64,000 nt of DNA from CAVXSP01 sp963764505 (GCA_963764505.1 CAVXSP010000001.1:2604001-2668000), one strand, 5' to 3'. Shown: positions 27,528 through 37,756, counted from the first letter of the stretch. A program made the numbers and translations. Notes: generated from the letters alone by a model not told the origin.

Positions 27528-28535
27528 ATGGCCGCGCCGCTCTCGCTGCGCGCCGCGCTGATACGCGGTGCGCTGGTCGCTCTCGCGAACTGGCCCATCG
27601 TCCTGATCGAGTTCGCGATCGAGTCTCTGTACAAGCTGACGCTGGTCGTGCCGGTGACCGGAGGCGCCTTGATGGTCGCCGTGCTCGCCGGCGGCAGCGT
27701 ACGGACGATCTTCGCCGAGGGGGTCCGCGTGGCCGCGGGCATCGTCCTGTCGGCGCTGACGAGCGCGCCGGCGGCGCTCGCCAGCTTCATGCTCTCGCTC
27801 CTGATCGTGGCGGTCGGCGGATCGCTTCTGATGTTCCTGCTGAAGGCGGGCACGCTCGCCGTCCTCGTCGCGGGCGAGCGCCGCGCCGCCAGCTTCGACG
27901 CAGGAGCGCCGATCCAGGCGGTGCTCGGGCGCGCCTCCGCGTTCGAGCTGCAGACCCTGGTCGACGGCACCCGCCGGTTCGGACGGCGCATCGCCGCGCT
28001 GAGCCTCTGGTTGAGCGCGGCGTACGGGGTCGTCGGCGTGATGTACGCCCTCGCGCTCGCCGCGGCGTTCCGGGTGTCGGGCGACCCCCGGCTGAGCGCC
28101 CTCTGGCCGCTGCTCGTCGGAGTGTCCACGGCCGCCGGCCTCGTCGCCCTGGCGGTCGCGAATGTCGCGTTCGACCTCGTGCGCATCATCGTCGTCTGCG
28201 ACGACTGCTCGCTAGCAGACGCGGCCCGGAGGCTCTCGGGGTTTCTGGTGCAGGACGCGCGTCAGGTCGTCGGGATCTTCGCCGTGGTCACGATCCTGCT
28301 CGCGGTGGCCGCGGCTGCGTCGCTGCTCGTGGCGGCCGGGCTCGCGCTGGTGGCGTGGGTGCCGGTCGTGGGCCTGGTCATCGTCCCGCTGCAGGCGGCG
28401 GCGTGGCTGATTCGGGGCCTCATGTTCGAGTACATGGGTCTGGCCGCGCTCTCCGCCTATCAGACGCAGTACCGCCGCTTTTCCGAGGCGGACGGGAAGC
28501 TGGCGCCGCCCGTGGGAACGCTCGTGACACGTTAG
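27528..28535 (+). CDS. Polytopic membrane protein, unknown function
   Basis: A 335-residue integral membrane protein. I do not recognise a family with confidence. Hydrophobic segments include IVLSALTSAPAALASFMLSL, LLIVAVGGSLLMFLLKAG, LWPLLVGVSTAAGLVALA and VVTILLAVAAAASLLVAAG, suggesting about six spans. A hydrophilic part at about 110-150 (GERRAASFDAG, FELQTLVDGTRRFGRR) may be cytosolic. ATG 27528 follows the TATACT box by 13 bases. It is divergent from the kinase gene, and its last 116 bases lie under the tail of the convergent propeller gene. Confidence 0.75.
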   Translation: MAAPLSLRAALIRGALVALANWPIVLIEFAIESLYKLTLVVPVTGGALMVAVLAGGSVRTIFAEGVRVAAGIVLSALTSAPAALASFMLSLLIVAVGGSLLMFLLKAGTLAVLVAGERRAASFDAGAPIQAVLGRASAFELQTLVDGTRRFGRRIAALSLWLSAAYGVVGVMYALALAAAFRVSGDPRLSALWPLLVGVSTAAGLVALAVANVAFDLVRIIVVCDDCSLADAARRLSGFLVQDARQVVGIFAVVTILLAVAAAASLLVAAGLALVAWVPVVGLVIVPLQAAAWLIRGLMFEYMGLAALSAYQTQYRRFSEADGKLAPPVGTLVTR

Positions 28536-29824
28536 GGGAGGTCGACACCGGCTTCTCCGGCGCGGTCGCCGGCTTCTTCTCACGTTGGAACGACGACACC
28601 GTGAGCACATCGTCCGAGCCGAGCGTCACGCGAAGCAGCTGCGGCTCGTCGTCGGAGCCGGCCTTGACGAGCGGCGGGACGAGCCGCGTCCCCGGCAGCA
28701 GCAGCTGCCGGATCGCGGCCACGACGGAGGCCGGCGCGGCGGCGGCCGCCGGCGGCACGGGAGCGCCGGGTGGAGAACCGCCTGCCGGCGGGTTTGGCGG
28801 GGCCGTCGGAGAGGGCACGGGCTTTCCGTCGCGCTGGCTGAACATCGCGAGCTCACCCGACGAGAGGGGCACGATCACTTCGCCGCCGTCGATCACGAGC
28901 TGTTCGACCGGGCGAGCCGGGAGCGTCTGCATCCATTCGATCTCGCCGTTCCCGCGGCGGAGCGCCTCGACGCGGTTGTCGAGCGTCGCGACCCAGATGT
29001 GGCGGTCGTCCAGCACGGGGTGCCCCACGACCGTCGAGCGGATCAGGCGGTGCCGCCACTCGATTGCGCCGTCCTCCTCGTTGATCGAGAAGAACGTGTA
29101 GTCCGATGCGCCGACGTAGACGTGCCCCGCGGCGGCGAGCGGCGCGCCGCCGGCGCCATCGAGCCGCGTGCTCCAGACCATCGCGCCATCGGACACGCCG
29201 AGCTCGACGAGCCGTTTGTCGGCGAGCGGAAGGATCAGGCGGTCGCCGTCAACGGCCAGCGCCGCCGACGCCGGCGATCCCAGGCCCTGTTGCCAGATCC
29301 GGGTGCCGTCGCTCGCGCGCCAACCGGACACCGTGCCGTCCTGGCCGGCGGTCAACAGCCATCCGGCGCGCCATGCCGGCGCGATCGCGAGCGGGCCGGT
29401 CTCGACGGTCCAGCGCGCGCGGCCGGTGGCCTGATCCAGTGCGTGCAAGGAGGTGCCATCGGGCACGAACACGAGGTCGCCGCCGGCGGCAGGTGCGTGG
29501 CCGGGCGCGAGAATCGACCGACCACGCCTGCTGGCCGTCCTCGAGCGAATACGCAAGCAGCGGACCCGACTCCAGCCCCACGAAGAAGTTTGCGGTTCCG
29601 GCGGCGAGCACGACGCGCGTGGTGTGGGGAAGCGCGAGGCTCCAGGTGAGCCGGTACGGGGAGGGCGCGGCTGGCGCAGCGGACGCATCGGGAACGGGAT
29701 TCCCCGGTACGGCGGGCGGCGCCTGCAGGGGTCGGTCGTGCCCGATTGGCGGAGCGTTCAGTGGCAGTGCCACCGCGATCCACGCGCCCAACCCCCAACA
29801 TATTGTGGTCGGTACGGCGCGCAC
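28420..29824 (-). CDS. PQQ-type beta-propeller protein (BamB-like), frameshifted
   Basis: An exported repeat protein, 467 residues after correction. A hydrophobic N-terminus (TICWGLGAWIAVALPL) acts as signal. Propeller blades follow with the PQQ-repeat pattern: LLAYSLEDGQQAW, LHALDQATGRARWTVE, VSGWRASDGTRIWQQG, VELGVSDGAMVWST, INEEDGAIEWRHRL and VEALRRGNGEIEWMQ. The frame breaks after the first blade; dropping one A of the doublet at 29512-29513 reads AWSVDLAPGHAPAAGGDLVF without interruption. A Pro/Ala-rich C-terminus overlaps the convergent membrane gene. BamB in outer-membrane assembly is the nearest known architecture, but no specific role is proven. GTG 29824 is a tentative start. Confidence 0.78.
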
Positions 29825-29829
29825 ACGAA

Positions 29830-29835
29830 TATAAT
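29830..29835 (+). promoter_or_regulatory. -10 box for guaA
   Basis: A perfect TATAAT 66 bases before the guaA GTG. No strong -35 box is seen at 17 bases upstream. The reverse strand of the same AT-rich patch could serve the leftward propeller gene. Confidence 0.45.
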
Positions 29836-29900
29836 ATCGACATTCCCTCGGGGCGCCGGCCTCGAGTTTGCTTGGGCGGGGCTTCAAGACACGGCCGCGT

Positions 29901-31436
29901 GTGACCCATCAAACGATTGTCGTTCTCGATTTCGGCTCGCAGTACACGCAGTTGATCGCGCGCAGACTGCGCGAGCTGGCGGTCTACTCGGAAATTCTGC
30001 CGTTCGGCACGCCGGCGGCCGAGATCGCGCGGCGGCATCCTGTCGGCGTCATCCTCTCGGGCGGACCGCGAAGCGTCTCGGAGCCGGGGGCGCCGCGCTG
30101 CGACCCCGGCGTCTTCGATCTGGGCGTTCCCACGCTCGGCATCTGCTACGGCATGCAGTTGATGACCCATGCCCTCGGCGGCAGGGTGGGCTCGGCTCCG
30201 CATCGCGAGTACGGCCACGCGCAGGTGGACCTGCGGCCGGAAGGCGCCCTTTTCGCCGACCTGCCGGCCTCCGTGCGGGTGTGGGCGAGCCATGGCGACC
30301 TGGTCGCCGAACCGCCCGCCGGATTCGCCGTCACGGCCACGTCGGCCAACGCGCCGGTGGCCGCCATGCAGGACGGCGCCCGTCGGCTGTTCGGCGTGCT
30401 GTTCCATCCGGAAGTCGTGCACACGGAGCACGGGCTCGACATCCTGCGCAACTTCGCGTTCGATGTCTGCCGCTGCCGCGGCGACTGGACCATGGCCTCG
30501 TTCGTCGATGAGACCATCGGGCGCATCCGGGCCAGGGTCGGCGACGGCCGCGTCGTGTGCGGCCTGTCGGGCGGCGTCGATTCCACGGTGGCGGCGCTGC
30601 TGATCCACCGCGCCATCGGGGATCGACTGACCTGCATCTTCGTCGACAACGGCCTGCTTCGTTTGAACGAGGCCGCGCAGGTGCGCACGCGGTTCGAGCG
30701 GTTGCATCTGCCGCTCGACTTCGTCGACGCGAGCGATCTGTTTCTCGCCCGCCTCGAAGGCATCTCGGACCCGGAAGCCAAGCGGAAGATCATCGGCGCG
30801 ACGTTCATCGACGTCTTCGAGCGCCGCGCGCGGGAGCTGGGCGGCTTCGGGTTCCTGGCCCAGGGCACGCTGTACCCCGATGTCATCGAGAGCGTCTCGG
30901 TCGTCGGTCCGTCGGCGGCGATCAAGAGTCACCACAACGTCGGCGGTCTGCCCGAGCGTATGCACTTCCAGCTCGTGGAGCCGCTCCGCGACCTGTTCAA
31001 GGACGAAGTCCGCGAGGTCGGCGCGACGCTCGGCCTCGAGGAGGAGTTCGTGTGGCGCCAGCCCTTCCCCGGGCCCGGGCTGGCCGTGCGGCTGCTTGGG
31101 CCGATGCACCGGGACAGGCTCGAGCTGCTCCGGCGCGCCGACGCCATCGTGGCCGACGAGGTCCGGAAGGCGGGCTGGTACCGGCGGCTCTGGCAGTCGT
31201 TCGCGGTCCTGCTGCCGATTCAGAGCGTGGGTGTGATGGGCGACGAGCGCACGTACGAGCACACGGTCGCGATCCGGGCCGTCGAGAGCCGGGATGGCAT
31301 GACCGCGGACTGGGCGCGGCTGCCGCACGACCTGCTCGGCACGATCTCATCCCGGATCGTGAACGAGGTCCGAGGCATCAATCGCGTGGTCTTCGACATC
31401 AGCTCGAAGCCGCCGGCAACCATCGAGTGGGAGTGA
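29901..31436 (+). CDS. guaA: GMP synthase (glutamine-hydrolysing)
   Basis: Converts XMP to GMP with ammonia from glutamine; 511 residues. The glutaminase part carries LGICYGMQ with the nucleophilic Cys and FHPEVVHTEHG with His/Glu. The synthetase part has the PP-loop GLSGGVDSTVAALL. The dimerisation domain is at the C-terminus (SSRIVNEVRGINRVVFDIS, ending TIEWE). Start GTG 29901 gives the usual N-terminus VTHQTIVVLDFGSQYTQ; the TTG at 29868 adds an unconserved extension. dnaE follows after 27 bases. Confidence 0.96.
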   Translation: MTHQTIVVLDFGSQYTQLIARRLRELAVYSEILPFGTPAAEIARRHPVGVILSGGPRSVSEPGAPRCDPGVFDLGVPTLGICYGMQLMTHALGGRVGSAPHREYGHAQVDLRPEGALFADLPASVRVWASHGDLVAEPPAGFAVTATSANAPVAAMQDGARRLFGVLFHPEVVHTEHGLDILRNFAFDVCRCRGDWTMASFVDETIGRIRARVGDGRVVCGLSGGVDSTVAALLIHRAIGDRLTCIFVDNGLLRLNEAAQVRTRFERLHLPLDFVDASDLFLARLEGISDPEAKRKIIGATFIDVFERRARELGGFGFLAQGTLYPDVIESVSVVGPSAAIKSHHNVGGLPERMHFQLVEPLRDLFKDEVREVGATLGLEEEFVWRQPFPGPGLAVRLLGPMHRDRLELLRRADAIVADEVRKAGWYRRLWQSFAVLLPIQSVGVMGDERTYEHTVAIRAVESRDGMTADWARLPHDLLGTISSRIVNEVRGINRVVFDISSKPPATIEWE

Positions 31437-31463
31437 ACCCGGAACCCTGGAACCTGTTCTTCA

Positions 31464-34400
31464 ATGACCGATTTCGTTCACCTGCATCTGCATACCGAGT
31501 TCTCGCTCCTCGACGGCGCCTGCCGGATCGGAGAGCTGCTCGACCGGGCCGTCGAACTCGGGATGCCCGCGCTGGCGGTGACCGAACACGGGAACATGTT
31601 CTCGGCCGTCGTGTTTCACGACGAGGCGAGGAAGCGCGGGATCAGGCCGATCCTGGGGTGTGAAGTGTACGTCGCCCCGGGCAGCCGGACGGACCGGACC
31701 GGCCAGCCCGGGGAGACGGCGAACCATCTCGTGCTGCTCGCCCAGACGAACGAGGGGTTCCAGAACCTGACGAAGCTGGTGTCGGCCGGCTACACGGAGG
31801 GGTTCTACTACAAGCCGCGCATCGACAAGGCGTTGCTCGCCGCGCACGCGCGCGGGCTGATTGGTCTCAGCAGCTGCCTGAAGGGCGAGGTGGCGACCGG
31901 ACTTCGAACCGACCAGGCGCGCAGGGCGCGCGAAGCGGCCGCGACCTATCGCGACATTCTCGGCCCGGGCAATTTCTTTCTGGAGATGCAGTACCAGGGC
32001 ATAGACGAGCAGCTCACGGTGAATCGCGGGCTGCTGCCGCTGGCGCGTGATCTCGAGCTGCCGCTCGTCTGCACGAACGACGTGCACTATCTCCGCCAGA
32101 CGGATCAGCATCCGCACGACGTCCTGCTCTGCATCGGGACGGGCAAGAGCGTGAGCGACGAGAAGCGCCTGAAGTACCACGGCGATCAGTTCTTCCTCAA
32201 GACCGCCGACGAGATGCGCGCCGTCTTCGGGGACCACCCGGACGCGTTGCGGAACACCGTTGCCGTCGCCGAGCGGTGCGAGGTGACGATTCCGAAGGGG
32301 CAGGCCCATCTGCCGAACTTTCAGGTGCCGCCCGGCTACACGGTCGAGTCCTACTTCGAGGCGGTCGTGCAGCAGGGCTTCGAGGCGCGGCTTCTGCGCT
32401 GGCGCGCGCTCGAGGCGCGCGGCGAGCTGCGCCGGCCGCTCGCGGACTATCAGACCCGCCTGGCGTACGAGATCGACATCATCAAGCGCATGAAGTATCC
32501 CGGCTATTTCCTGATCGTCTGGGACTTCATCCGCTACGCGAGGGAGCGACAGATTCCCGTCGGCCCCGGGCGCGGATCCGCGGCCGGCAGCCTGGTCGCC
32601 TACTGCCTCCGGATCACCGACGTCGACCCGCTCCACTTCGATCTCTACTTCGAGCGGTTCCTCAACCCCGAGCGCGTGACGCTGCCGGATATCGACATCG
32701 ATTTCTGCGAGCGCCGGCGCGGCGAGGTGATTGCCTACGTCACCGAGAAGTACGGACGCGAGAACGTCGCGCAGATCATCACGTTCGGCACGATGAAGGC
32801 GCGCGCGGTGGTGCGCGACGTGGGCCGCGTCATGGAACTGCCGGTCTCGGAGGTCGATCGCGTCGCGAAGCTGATCCCGAACCAGCTCGACATGACGCTC
32901 GACCAGGCGCTCCAGGAAGCGCCGGCGCTCTCCGATCTCCAGGCGCGCGACACGCGCATCCGCGATCTGCTCGCCGTGGCCCGCCGGCTCGAGGGCATGA
33001 CGCGCCACGCGTCGGTGCACGCCGCCGGCGTGGTGATCGCGCCGAAGCCGCTGACCGAGTTCGTCCCCCTGTACCGCAGCCAGAAGGACGAAGGCGAAAT
33101 CACGACGCAATGGGCGATGAAGGAGATCGAGCGCGTCGGTCTCCTCAAGATGGACTTCCTCGGCCTCAGCACGCTCACGCTCCTCGACGACGCGGTCCGC
33201 CACATCGAGGAGACGACGGGCACCCGGATCGATCTGGACAACCTGCCGCTCGACGACGCCAGCACGTATCAGCTCTTCGGGAACGGCCAGACCCACGGCG
33301 TGTTCCAGTTCGAGAGCTCGGGCATGCGCGACACGCTGCGCAAGGCGAAGCCGCAGTGCCTCGACGACCTGATCGCCCTCAACGCGCTCTATCGCCCCGG
33401 TCCGCTCCGCGGAGGCGTCGTCGACGACTACATCGCCCGCAAGCACGGGCGCGTCGACATCGAGTACGAGCTGCCGCAGATGGAGCCCGTGCTGCGCGAG
33501 ACCTACGGCGTCATCGCCTATCAGGAGCAGGTGATGCGGCTCGCCAGCGAGCTGGCGGGTTTCACGCTGGGGCAGGCCGACGAACTGCGGCGCGCGATGG
33601 GCAAGAAGGACGCCGCCAAGATGCAGGCGACGCGCGACCGTTTCATGACGGGCTGTCGCGACCACGGCATCCCGGAGAAGAAGGCCGCCAAGATCTTCGA
33701 GCTCATCGAGTATTTCGCGGGATACGGGTTCAACAAGTCGCACTCGACCACCTACGCGCTGCTCGCATACCAGACGGCCTATCTGAAGGCGAACTACCCG
33801 CGCCACTTCATGGCGGCGCTGCTCACGATCGAGTCCCAGAACTCGGACAAGGTGGCCCTGTACCTGGACGAATGCCGGGACCTGGGCGTGCCGGTGCTCC
33901 CGCCGGACGTCAACGCGAGCGAGCTGCAGTTCACCGTCCAGGCCGACGGAGTGCGCTTCGGACTGGGCGCCGTCAAGGGCGCCGGCGAGGGCGCGATTCG
34001 CTCGATCCTCGAGACGCGGCGCGCCCTCGGCGGCTCGGTCGGTTCGCTGTTCGGGCTCGCCGAACACGCCGACCTGCGTCTGGTGAACAAGAAGGTGGTC
34101 GAGAGTCTGATCAAGGCGGGCGCCTTCGACTCGCTCGCGCCCGGCGGGCGCGAGACGTTCCTGCAGTGGCGTCCGAGGGTGATCGCAGGCCTCGATCGGA
34201 TCCTCGACCATGGCACCCGCCATCAGCGGGATCGCGATCAGGGACAGTCGCATCTGTTCGGCGGGGAGCCGGACCAGCAGGATCCGGCGAGCGACGACGC
34301 CGCCCTGCCGGACGCGCGGCCCTGGTCCGAAAGCGACGCGCTGGGGTTCGAGAAGGAGGCCCTCGGGTTGTACATGAGCGGCCATCCGCTCCAGCGCTAT

Positions 34401-34964
34401 GCGCAGGTGCTCGCGGCGGCGGGCGCCCGCCGGCTGGACGACCTCGTGCAGTCGGAGAGCGATTGCGCGCTGGGTGGCGTCGTCACGGGCATTCGCCCGC
34501 TGAAGACGAGGCGCGGAGATCGGATGGCCGTCTTCATGCTCGAGCAGGAGACGGCGAAGGTCGAGACCGTCGTGTTTCCCGAGGCCTTCGGCAAGTACGG
34601 CACGCTCATCGTCGACGACGCGATGCTGCTCGTGCGGGGCCGGTTCGAGCGCGACGACGAGTCGAGCCGCCTCGTCGCATCGGAGATCGTGCCGCTCGAG
34701 CTCGTGCGCGAGCGCGCCGTGCGCGAGGTGCAGATCCGGCTGGCGTCGTCCGGTCGCCAGCCGGACCGTGACGTGCTTCGCCGCCTGGCCGACGTCCTGG
34801 ACCGGCATCCGGGCGATCGGCGTGTGTCCTTCGTCGTGGAGTCGAGCGTTCGTGCCCCCGGCCTGCGCGTCCGCACGGCCTCTGGTCTCCGGATCCAGCC
34901 GAGCGAGCGTTTCGTGCACGACGTCGAGGCGATCTGCGGCGCGGGCGCAGTCGTGCTCAGATGA
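31464..34964 (+). CDS. dnaE: DNA polymerase III alpha subunit
   Basis: The replicative polymerase, 1166 residues, matching the DnaE1 length. An N-terminal PHP domain (FVHLHLHTEFSLLDG) leads into the polymerase core, with PGRGSAAGSLVAYCLRITDV and the catalytic aspartates in LPDIDIDFCERRRGEVI. The helix-hairpin-helix/beta-binding part includes YGFNKSHSTTYALLAYQTAY. A C-terminal OB domain (about 1000-1090, LGGVVTGIRPLKTRRGDRMA) binds single-stranded DNA. Reading frame is intact throughout. First of a rightward run with accA and recJ. Confidence 0.97.
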   Translation: MTDFVHLHLHTEFSLLDGACRIGELLDRAVELGMPALAVTEHGNMFSAVVFHDEARKRGIRPILGCEVYVAPGSRTDRTGQPGETANHLVLLAQTNEGFQNLTKLVSAGYTEGFYYKPRIDKALLAAHARGLIGLSSCLKGEVATGLRTDQARRAREAAATYRDILGPGNFFLEMQYQGIDEQLTVNRGLLPLARDLELPLVCTNDVHYLRQTDQHPHDVLLCIGTGKSVSDEKRLKYHGDQFFLKTADEMRAVFGDHPDALRNTVAVAERCEVTIPKGQAHLPNFQVPPGYTVESYFEAVVQQGFEARLLRWRALEARGELRRPLADYQTRLAYEIDIIKRMKYPGYFLIVWDFIRYARERQIPVGPGRGSAAGSLVAYCLRITDVDPLHFDLYFERFLNPERVTLPDIDIDFCERRRGEVIAYVTEKYGRENVAQIITFGTMKARAVVRDVGRVMELPVSEVDRVAKLIPNQLDMTLDQALQEAPALSDLQARDTRIRDLLAVARRLEGMTRHASVHAAGVVIAPKPLTEFVPLYRSQKDEGEITTQWAMKEIERVGLLKMDFLGLSTLTLLDDAVRHIEETTGTRIDLDNLPLDDASTYQLFGNGQTHGVFQFESSGMRDTLRKAKPQCLDDLIALNALYRPGPLRGGVVDDYIARKHGRVDIEYELPQMEPVLRETYGVIAYQEQVMRLASELAGFTLGQADELRRAMGKKDAAKMQATRDRFMTGCRDHGIPEKKAAKIFELIEYFAGYGFNKSHSTTYALLAYQTAYLKANYPRHFMAALLTIESQNSDKVALYLDECRDLGVPVLPPDVNASELQFTVQADGVRFGLGAVKGAGEGAIRSILETRRALGGSVGSLFGLAEHADLRLVNKKVVESLIKAGAFDSLAPGGRETFLQWRPRVIAGLDRILDHGTRHQRDRDQGQSHLFGGEPDQQDPASDDAALPDARPWSESDALGFEKEALGLYMSGHPLQRYAQVLAAAGARRLDDLVQSESDCALGGVVTGIRPLKTRRGDRMAVFMLEQETAKVETVVFPEAFGKYGTLIVDDAMLLVRGRFERDDESSRLVASEIVPLELVRERAVREVQIRLASSGRQPDRDVLRRLADVLDRHPGDRRVSFVVESSVRAPGLRVRTASGLRIQPSERFVHDVEAICGAGAVVLR

Positions 34965-34988
34965 CCCCGTGATCGCCGAGTCCGATTC

Positions 34989-36020
34989 ATGCCCTCATCA
35001 GATCTTCTCGATTTCGAAGAGCCGATTGGCGTCCTGCTGAAGGAGATCGAAGCGCTCAGGCTGATGCCCCAGACGCCTGAGCGTCAGGCCTCCATCGGGC
35101 AGCTGGAGGCCCGCGCGAACGACCTGCGGGCCGAGATCTACGCCCGGCTGACGCCCTGGCAGCGGGTCCAGGTCGCGCGCCATGCGAACCGGCCGTGCAC
35201 CCTCGACTACGTCGAGCGCCTGTTCACCGATTTCACGGAGCTGCACGGTGATCGGCGCTTTGCCGACGACACCGCCATCATCGCCGGACTGGCGCGGTTC
35301 CACGAACAGCCGGTTGCGGTGATCGGGCATCAGAAGGGGCGCGACACGAAGCAGAAGATCTTCCGGAACTTCGGCTACGCGAAGCCGGAGGGCTACCGCA
35401 AGGCCCTCCGCGTGATGAAGATGGCCGAGAAGTTCTCGCTGCCGATCCTGGTCTTCGTCGACACACCGGCGGCCTATCCCGGCATCGAGTCGGAGGAGCG
35501 CGGCGTTGCGGAAGCGATTGCCCTGAACCTTCGCGAGATGTCGCTGCTCGACGTGCCGATCGTCGTGCTGATCTGCGGCGAAGGCGGCAGCGGCGGCGCG
35601 CTCGGGATCGCCGTCGGCGATCGGATTCTCATGCAGGAGTTCACGATCTACAGCGTGATTCCGCCGGAAGGATGCGCCGCGATCTTGTGGCGCGACGCCA
35701 AACGGAAGGTCGAGGCGGCCGAGGCGCTCCGGATCACGGCGGACGATCTGCTCGCCATGGAGCTCATCGACGAGATCGTCAAGGAGCCGCCGGGCGGCGC
35801 CCACAACGACTACGACCGGGCGGCGGCGCTCGTCGACGCGGCGCTCGGGAGGCATCTCGCGACGCTGCAGCAGATGGATCCCGCGTCGCGGCTCGAGAGC
35901 CGGTACGCGAAGTTCCGCGCGATGGGCCGGCTCGGTCACGCCTTCGTCGACGGCGGCGAGACGCCTCCCCAGCCAGGCGAACCTGCGTTGCCGCCGGCCC
36001 GGGAGCGGGACGCTTCGTGA
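34989..36020 (+). CDS. accA: Acetyl-CoA carboxylase carboxyltransferase, alpha subunit
   Basis: Half of the carboxyltransferase making malonyl-CoA for fatty-acid synthesis; 343 residues. Typical elements are LEFEEPI-type entry (here LDFEEPIGVLLKEIEALR), ELHGDRRFADDTAIIAGLAR, IGHQKGRDTKQKIFRNFGYA, FVDTPAAYPGIESEERG and the oxyanion loop GEGGSGGALGIAVGD. No accD lies in the window. The C-terminal 25 residues are unconserved. The TGA overlaps the recJ start. Confidence 0.96.
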   Translation: MPSSDLLDFEEPIGVLLKEIEALRLMPQTPERQASIGQLEARANDLRAEIYARLTPWQRVQVARHANRPCTLDYVERLFTDFTELHGDRRFADDTAIIAGLARFHEQPVAVIGHQKGRDTKQKIFRNFGYAKPEGYRKALRVMKMAEKFSLPILVFVDTPAAYPGIESEERGVAEAIALNLREMSLLDVPIVVLICGEGGSGGALGIAVGDRILMQEFTIYSVIPPEGCAAILWRDAKRKVEAAEALRITADDLLAMELIDEIVKEPPGGAHNDYDRAAALVDAALGRHLATLQQMDPASRLESRYAKFRAMGRLGHAFVDGGETPPQPGEPALPPARERDAS

Positions 36021-37756
36021 CGCCGGCGCGAATCTGGCGGGACGTGCCGGCCGACGAGTCGCAGGTCGCTGCGACCGCCGCCGCCCTGGACGTGCCGCCC
36101 GTCATCGCGCGCCTGCTCTGCCAGCGCGGCCTGGACGACCCGGAGAGCGCCCGCCGTTTCCTGGCGCCGTCGCTGGACCATCTGCACGACCCGTTCCTGC
36201 TCGCCGGTATGCGCGAGGCGGTCGACCGCCTGGCCGGCGCGATTGCCAGGCGCGAGCGGATCGTCGTCCACGGCGACTACGACGTGGACGGCGTGACCAG
36301 CACGATTCTGGTGCGGCGGGCGATCGAGCTGCTGGGCGGGGACGTCGACCATTTCGTCCCGGATCGGCTGCGGGACGGCTACGGTCTGCAGCCCGAGAGC
36401 ATCGAGCGCCTGCACGCCGCGGGAGCGCGCGTCGTGGTCTCGGTCGACTGCGGCATCCGTGCGGATCAGGCGGCGCGGCGGGCGCGGGCCCTCGGCGTCG
36501 ATCTGATCATCACCGACCACCACGAGCCCGACGCCGCGCTGCCGGACGCGCTCGCCGTGATCAACCCGAAGCGGCTGGACTGCGCCTACCCCGAGAAGAC
36601 GCTCGCCGGCGTCGGCGTGGCGCTGAAGCTGGTGCAGGCGCTGCTCGGCGCGAGCGGCCGCGGCGCGAAGCTGCTGCCGCACTTCGTGAAGATTGCCGCG
36701 ATCGGCACGCTGAGCGACGTGGTGCCGCTCACCGGCGAGAACCGGGTGATCGCCCATCACGGCCTGGCGAGCCTGTCGGCCGGGCCGCACGCCGCAGGCC
36801 TCGCCGCGCTGCTCGAAGAGAGCGGCCTGCTCGGGAAACGCGTGGACGGCTTTCACGTCGGCTTCGTGCTGGGACCGCGCGTCAATGCGGCGGGGCGGAT
36901 GCACTCGGCCGATCTCGCGCTCGATCTGCTGCTCATCCGGGGCCAGGACGAGGCGGCCAGAACGCGCGCGAGGGCGCTGGCCCGCAGACTCTCGGAGGAG
37001 AACGCGAAGCGGCAGGAGCACGAAGCCGCGATTCTGGCCGGCGCCAGGCGCGTCGTCGAGCACGACCTCGAGGTCGGTGCCCACAACGTCCTCGTCGTGG
37101 CCGATACCGGGTGGCACCGGGGTGTCGTCGGCATTGTCGCATCGAAGCTCGTCGAGACGTACCACAAGCCCTCCCTCGTGCTGTCGATCGAGGACGGCCT
37201 GGCCCATGGATCGGCCAGGAGCATTCCTGCGTTCGACATGCTGGGCGCCCTCGAGTCGTGCGCCGACCTGCTGCTCCGGTTCGGCGGCCATCGGCTCGCC
37301 GCCGGCGTCACACTGGAAGCGCAGCGCGTCGGGGAGCTGCGCCGCCGCCTGGCCGCCTGGGCGGCCGAGCGGCTCAGCCCCGACGATCTGATTCCACGGC
37401 TGGCGATCCATGCGCCGCTCGCTCTGCGCGAGATCTCGCCGGAAGTGCTGGACGGGTTGACGCGCCTGGGCCCGTTCGGACCGGCCAATCCCAAGCCGGT
37501 GTTTCGTGCGGGGCCGGTGGCACTGATGGGGACGCCGAGAACGATCAAGGAGCGCCATCTCAAGCTGCTGTTCCGCCAGGACGGCCGGACGCTCCCGGCG
37601 ATGGCCTGGCGGGCCGCGGATCGGGGCGCCTACCTGACCGCGAACCGCGACGCCCTGGAGCTCGCCTACTCGGTCGAGGCCGGGGAGTATCAGGGTGTCC
37701 CCACCGTCGAGCTGACGGTCGCGGACGTTCGCGTGCCCGCAGGCGTCTGCGTATGA
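36017..37756 (+). CDS. recJ: Single-stranded-DNA-specific exonuclease RecJ
   Basis: 5'-3' single-strand exonuclease of recombination and mismatch repair, 579 residues. DHH-family metal motifs are clear: VVHGDYDVDGVTSTILVRRA, SVDCGIRADQ, the namesake LIITDHHEPD, and IGTLSDVVPLTGENR. The DHHA1 part has LRFGGHRLAAGVTLE, followed by the OB region. Start GTG 36017 overlaps the accA stop (GTGA); this is the only start giving the family N-terminus. The TGA overlaps the next gene's ATG. Confidence 0.95.
   Translation: MTPARIWRDVPADESQVAATAAALDVPPVIARLLCQRGLDDPESARRFLAPSLDHLHDPFLLAGMREAVDRLAGAIARRERIVVHGDYDVDGVTSTILVRRAIELLGGDVDHFVPDRLRDGYGLQPESIERLHAAGARVVVSVDCGIRADQAARRARALGVDLIITDHHEPDAALPDALAVINPKRLDCAYPEKTLAGVGVALKLVQALLGASGRGAKLLPHFVKIAAIGTLSDVVPLTGENRVIAHHGLASLSAGPHAAGLAALLEESGLLGKRVDGFHVGFVLGPRVNAAGRMHSADLALDLLLIRGQDEAARTRARALARRLSEENAKRQEHEAAILAGARRVVEHDLEVGAHNVLVVADTGWHRGVVGIVASKLVETYHKPSLVLSIEDGLAHGSARSIPAFDMLGALESCADLLLRFGGHRLAAGVTLEAQRVGELRRRLAAWAAERLSPDDLIPRLAIHAPLALREISPEVLDGLTRLGPFGPANPKPVFRAGPVALMGTPRTIKERHLKLLFRQDGRTLPAMAWRAADRGAYLTANRDALELAYSVEAGEYQGVPTVELTVADVRVPAGVCV

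Noticed and set aside
25454..29101. 1215-residue plus-strand reading frame
   Set aside because: Antisense to the kinase and propeller genes. It passes through the start of the real membrane gene at 27528 in another frame.
31461..34919. 1152-residue minus-strand reading frame
   Set aside because: Exact shadow of dnaE on the other strand, low-complexity and without domains.
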